Shown here piece after piece: positions 63,295-64,000 of a stretch of 64,000 bases of DNA (positions are counted from its first letter, which is position 1; every line of letters starts with the position of its first letter). Source of the stretch: Pedobacter sp. ok626 (GTDB lineage Bacteria; Bacteroidota; Bacteroidia; Sphingobacteriales; Sphingobacteriaceae); contig NZ_FNEX01000001.1 of assembly GCF_900100435.1 (NCBI RefSeq), forward strand, positions 372,001-436,000. The letters run 5' to 3'. Made by a program: the position numbers and the translations under genes. Below the pieces are notes generated by a model. The model made no database searches. It was given only the letters and a program-made list of their open reading frames with translations, and was not told where the DNA came from.

Positions 63295-63861
63295 ATGACC
63301 ATTTATAGTTCATATACTGATTTGGAACTTATTGCTTTGTTAAAAAAGGGTGAGAAGGTTGCGCTTGCCGAGATTTACAGAAGGTATCAGGGCGTTTTGT
63401 ATAGCCATGCCTACCGTCGCTTGCCGGACAGAGAGGAAGTAAGAGATATCATACAGGAGTTGTTTGTTTATCTGTGGACTAGCAGGGAACAGCTTTATAT
63501 GACCAGTCTTTCTTCCTATCTCTATGCTTCAGTTCGAAATCGCATATTAAACCAGTATAGAAATAAAAAGGTAAGAGATAATTTTGCTGCTTCATTACAG
63601 GAATTTATAGATCAGGGCGAAAATGTGATTGAAGATCAGCTGAGGGAAAAGGAGCTCGCCTTACTCGTTGAAAAGGAAATTGCTGCCTTACCTGATCAGA
63701 TGCGTCTTGTTTTTGAAATGAGCCGTAAGCTGGAGATGAGCCATAATGAAATAGCTGAGGCCCTCAATTTATCACCACACACCGTTCGCAATCAGGTGCA
63801 TAATGCCCTAAAAGTTTTACGTGTTAAATTGGGTGCTAACAGTCTGTTTATATTATTTTAA
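63295..63861 (+). CDS. ECF sigma-70 factor (FecI-like), second copy
   Basis: The 188-residue protein has region 2 (ALAEIYRRYQGVLYSHAYRRL, EEVRDIIQELFVYLWTSR) and region 4 (LPDQMRLVFEMSRKLEMSHNEIAEALNLSPHTVRNQVHNAL). It is clearly distinct from the factor at 18,604. The start of a FecR-like gene 80 bases downstream completes the usual pair, and a TonB-dependent receptor is expected beyond the window. Confidence 0.92.
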   Translation: MTIYSSYTDLELIALLKKGEKVALAEIYRRYQGVLYSHAYRRLPDREEVRDIIQELFVYLWTSREQLYMTSLSSYLYASVRNRILNQYRNKKVRDNFAASLQEFIDQGENVIEDQLREKELALLVEKEIAALPDQMRLVFEMSRKLEMSHNEIAEALNLSPHTVRNQVHNALKVLRVKLGANSLFILF

Positions 63862-63941
63862 CTTTTTTTTAATACCATCTAGTCTATAGCCTGCTTAGCC
63901 GTGTCTTATCATTATAGCGCGAAATTTCGCTTAACGTGAAC

Positions 63942-64000
63942 ATGGAATTTAAACAAGCTGATAAATTAATTGAAGCATATAATAATGGAACTGCGAGTCC
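63942..64000 (+). CDS. FecR-type anti-sigma factor, N-terminal fragment (cut by window end)
   Basis: The frame opens MEFKQADKLIEAYNNGTAS and runs off the window. LIEAYNNGTAS is the usual start of FecR proteins in this phylum (LIEKYLNGTAS-like), and the position after an ECF sigma gene supports the call. Confidence 0.65.
   Translation, partial: MEFKQADKLIEAYNNGTAS

Noticed and set aside
1-64000. CRISPR arrays, insertion sequences, prophage or tRNA genes
   Set aside because: No regularly spaced repeats of CRISPR type, no transposase or integrase-like protein and no cloverleaf-like stretch were recognised by eye.

Overview
The window looks like chromosomal DNA from a soil or plant-associated Bacteroidota, most likely a Sphingobacteriaceae member such as Pedobacter. 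This is inferred from AT-rich composition, SusC/SusD with FecI/FecR regulators, TTTG / TAnnTTTG-type promoters, weak ribosome binding sites, and many secreted glycoside hydrolases. No rRNA, tRNA, CRISPR array or insertion sequence was seen.

Layout. (A) 1-11,491, plus strand: the end of a GH78 rhamnosidase, a BNR propeller protein, an STN-domain esterase, a Tat-exported TIM-barrel protein, a beta-helix protein fused to a rhamnose-mutarotase-like domain, a Gfo/Idh/MocA oxidoreductase, a sodium:solute symporter and a second GH78 protein; a strong bidirectional terminator follows. (B) 11,577-14,294, minus strand: three small surface lipoproteins. (C) 14,295-17,059: a 430-base regulatory region with 11-bp direct repeats, then a beta-helix protein with a C-terminal PDZ domain. 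(D) 17,060-18,477: a DUF1622 membrane protein and a thioredoxin-reductase-like dithiol oxidoreductase with operator-like repeats. (E) 18,604-28,097: an ECF sigma/FecR/SusC/SusD signalling and uptake locus ending in two tandem thioredoxin-fold proteins. (F) 28,218-60,811: an IclR regulator divergent from a 21-gene, same-strand run. (G) 60,856-62,445, minus strand: DinB-like protein, di-haem cytochrome c, Lrp/AsnC regulator. (H) 62,694-64,000: an AraC-sensor-like protein without a DNA-binding domain, an ECF sigma factor and the start of its FecR partner.

Region F is the heart of the window. Exported enzymes (GH78, GH106, GH127, GH2, a GH43-like propeller, GH105, an SGNH acetylesterase and a DUF5703 protein) fit removal of rhamnose, arabinofuranose, galactose/glucuronate-type sugars and acetyl groups from a pectic polymer such as rhamnogalacturonan I or II. 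Three symporters (SSS in region A, FucP-type MFS and BASS in region F) would import products. A RuBisCO-like protein beside a DUF1537 kinase matches the oxidative D-apiose route (3-oxo-isoapionate kinase and 3-oxo-isoapionate-4-phosphate decarboxylase). Apiose occurs in rhamnogalacturonan II, so I infer that apiose-containing pectin or glycosides are a target, although no apiosidase is visible here. 

Inside this run lies the most unusual part: two solute-binding-protein-fold proteins with no signal peptide and no ABC permease, interleaved with two CaiB/BaiF CoA-transferases and followed by an oxidoreductase, a MaoC-type hydratase and a sugar symporter (35,551-43,142). This looks like an uncharacterised cytoplasmic CoA-thioester pathway for a sugar acid or an aglycone. 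Assignments come from reading the sequence only, so family calls are firmer than substrate calls.
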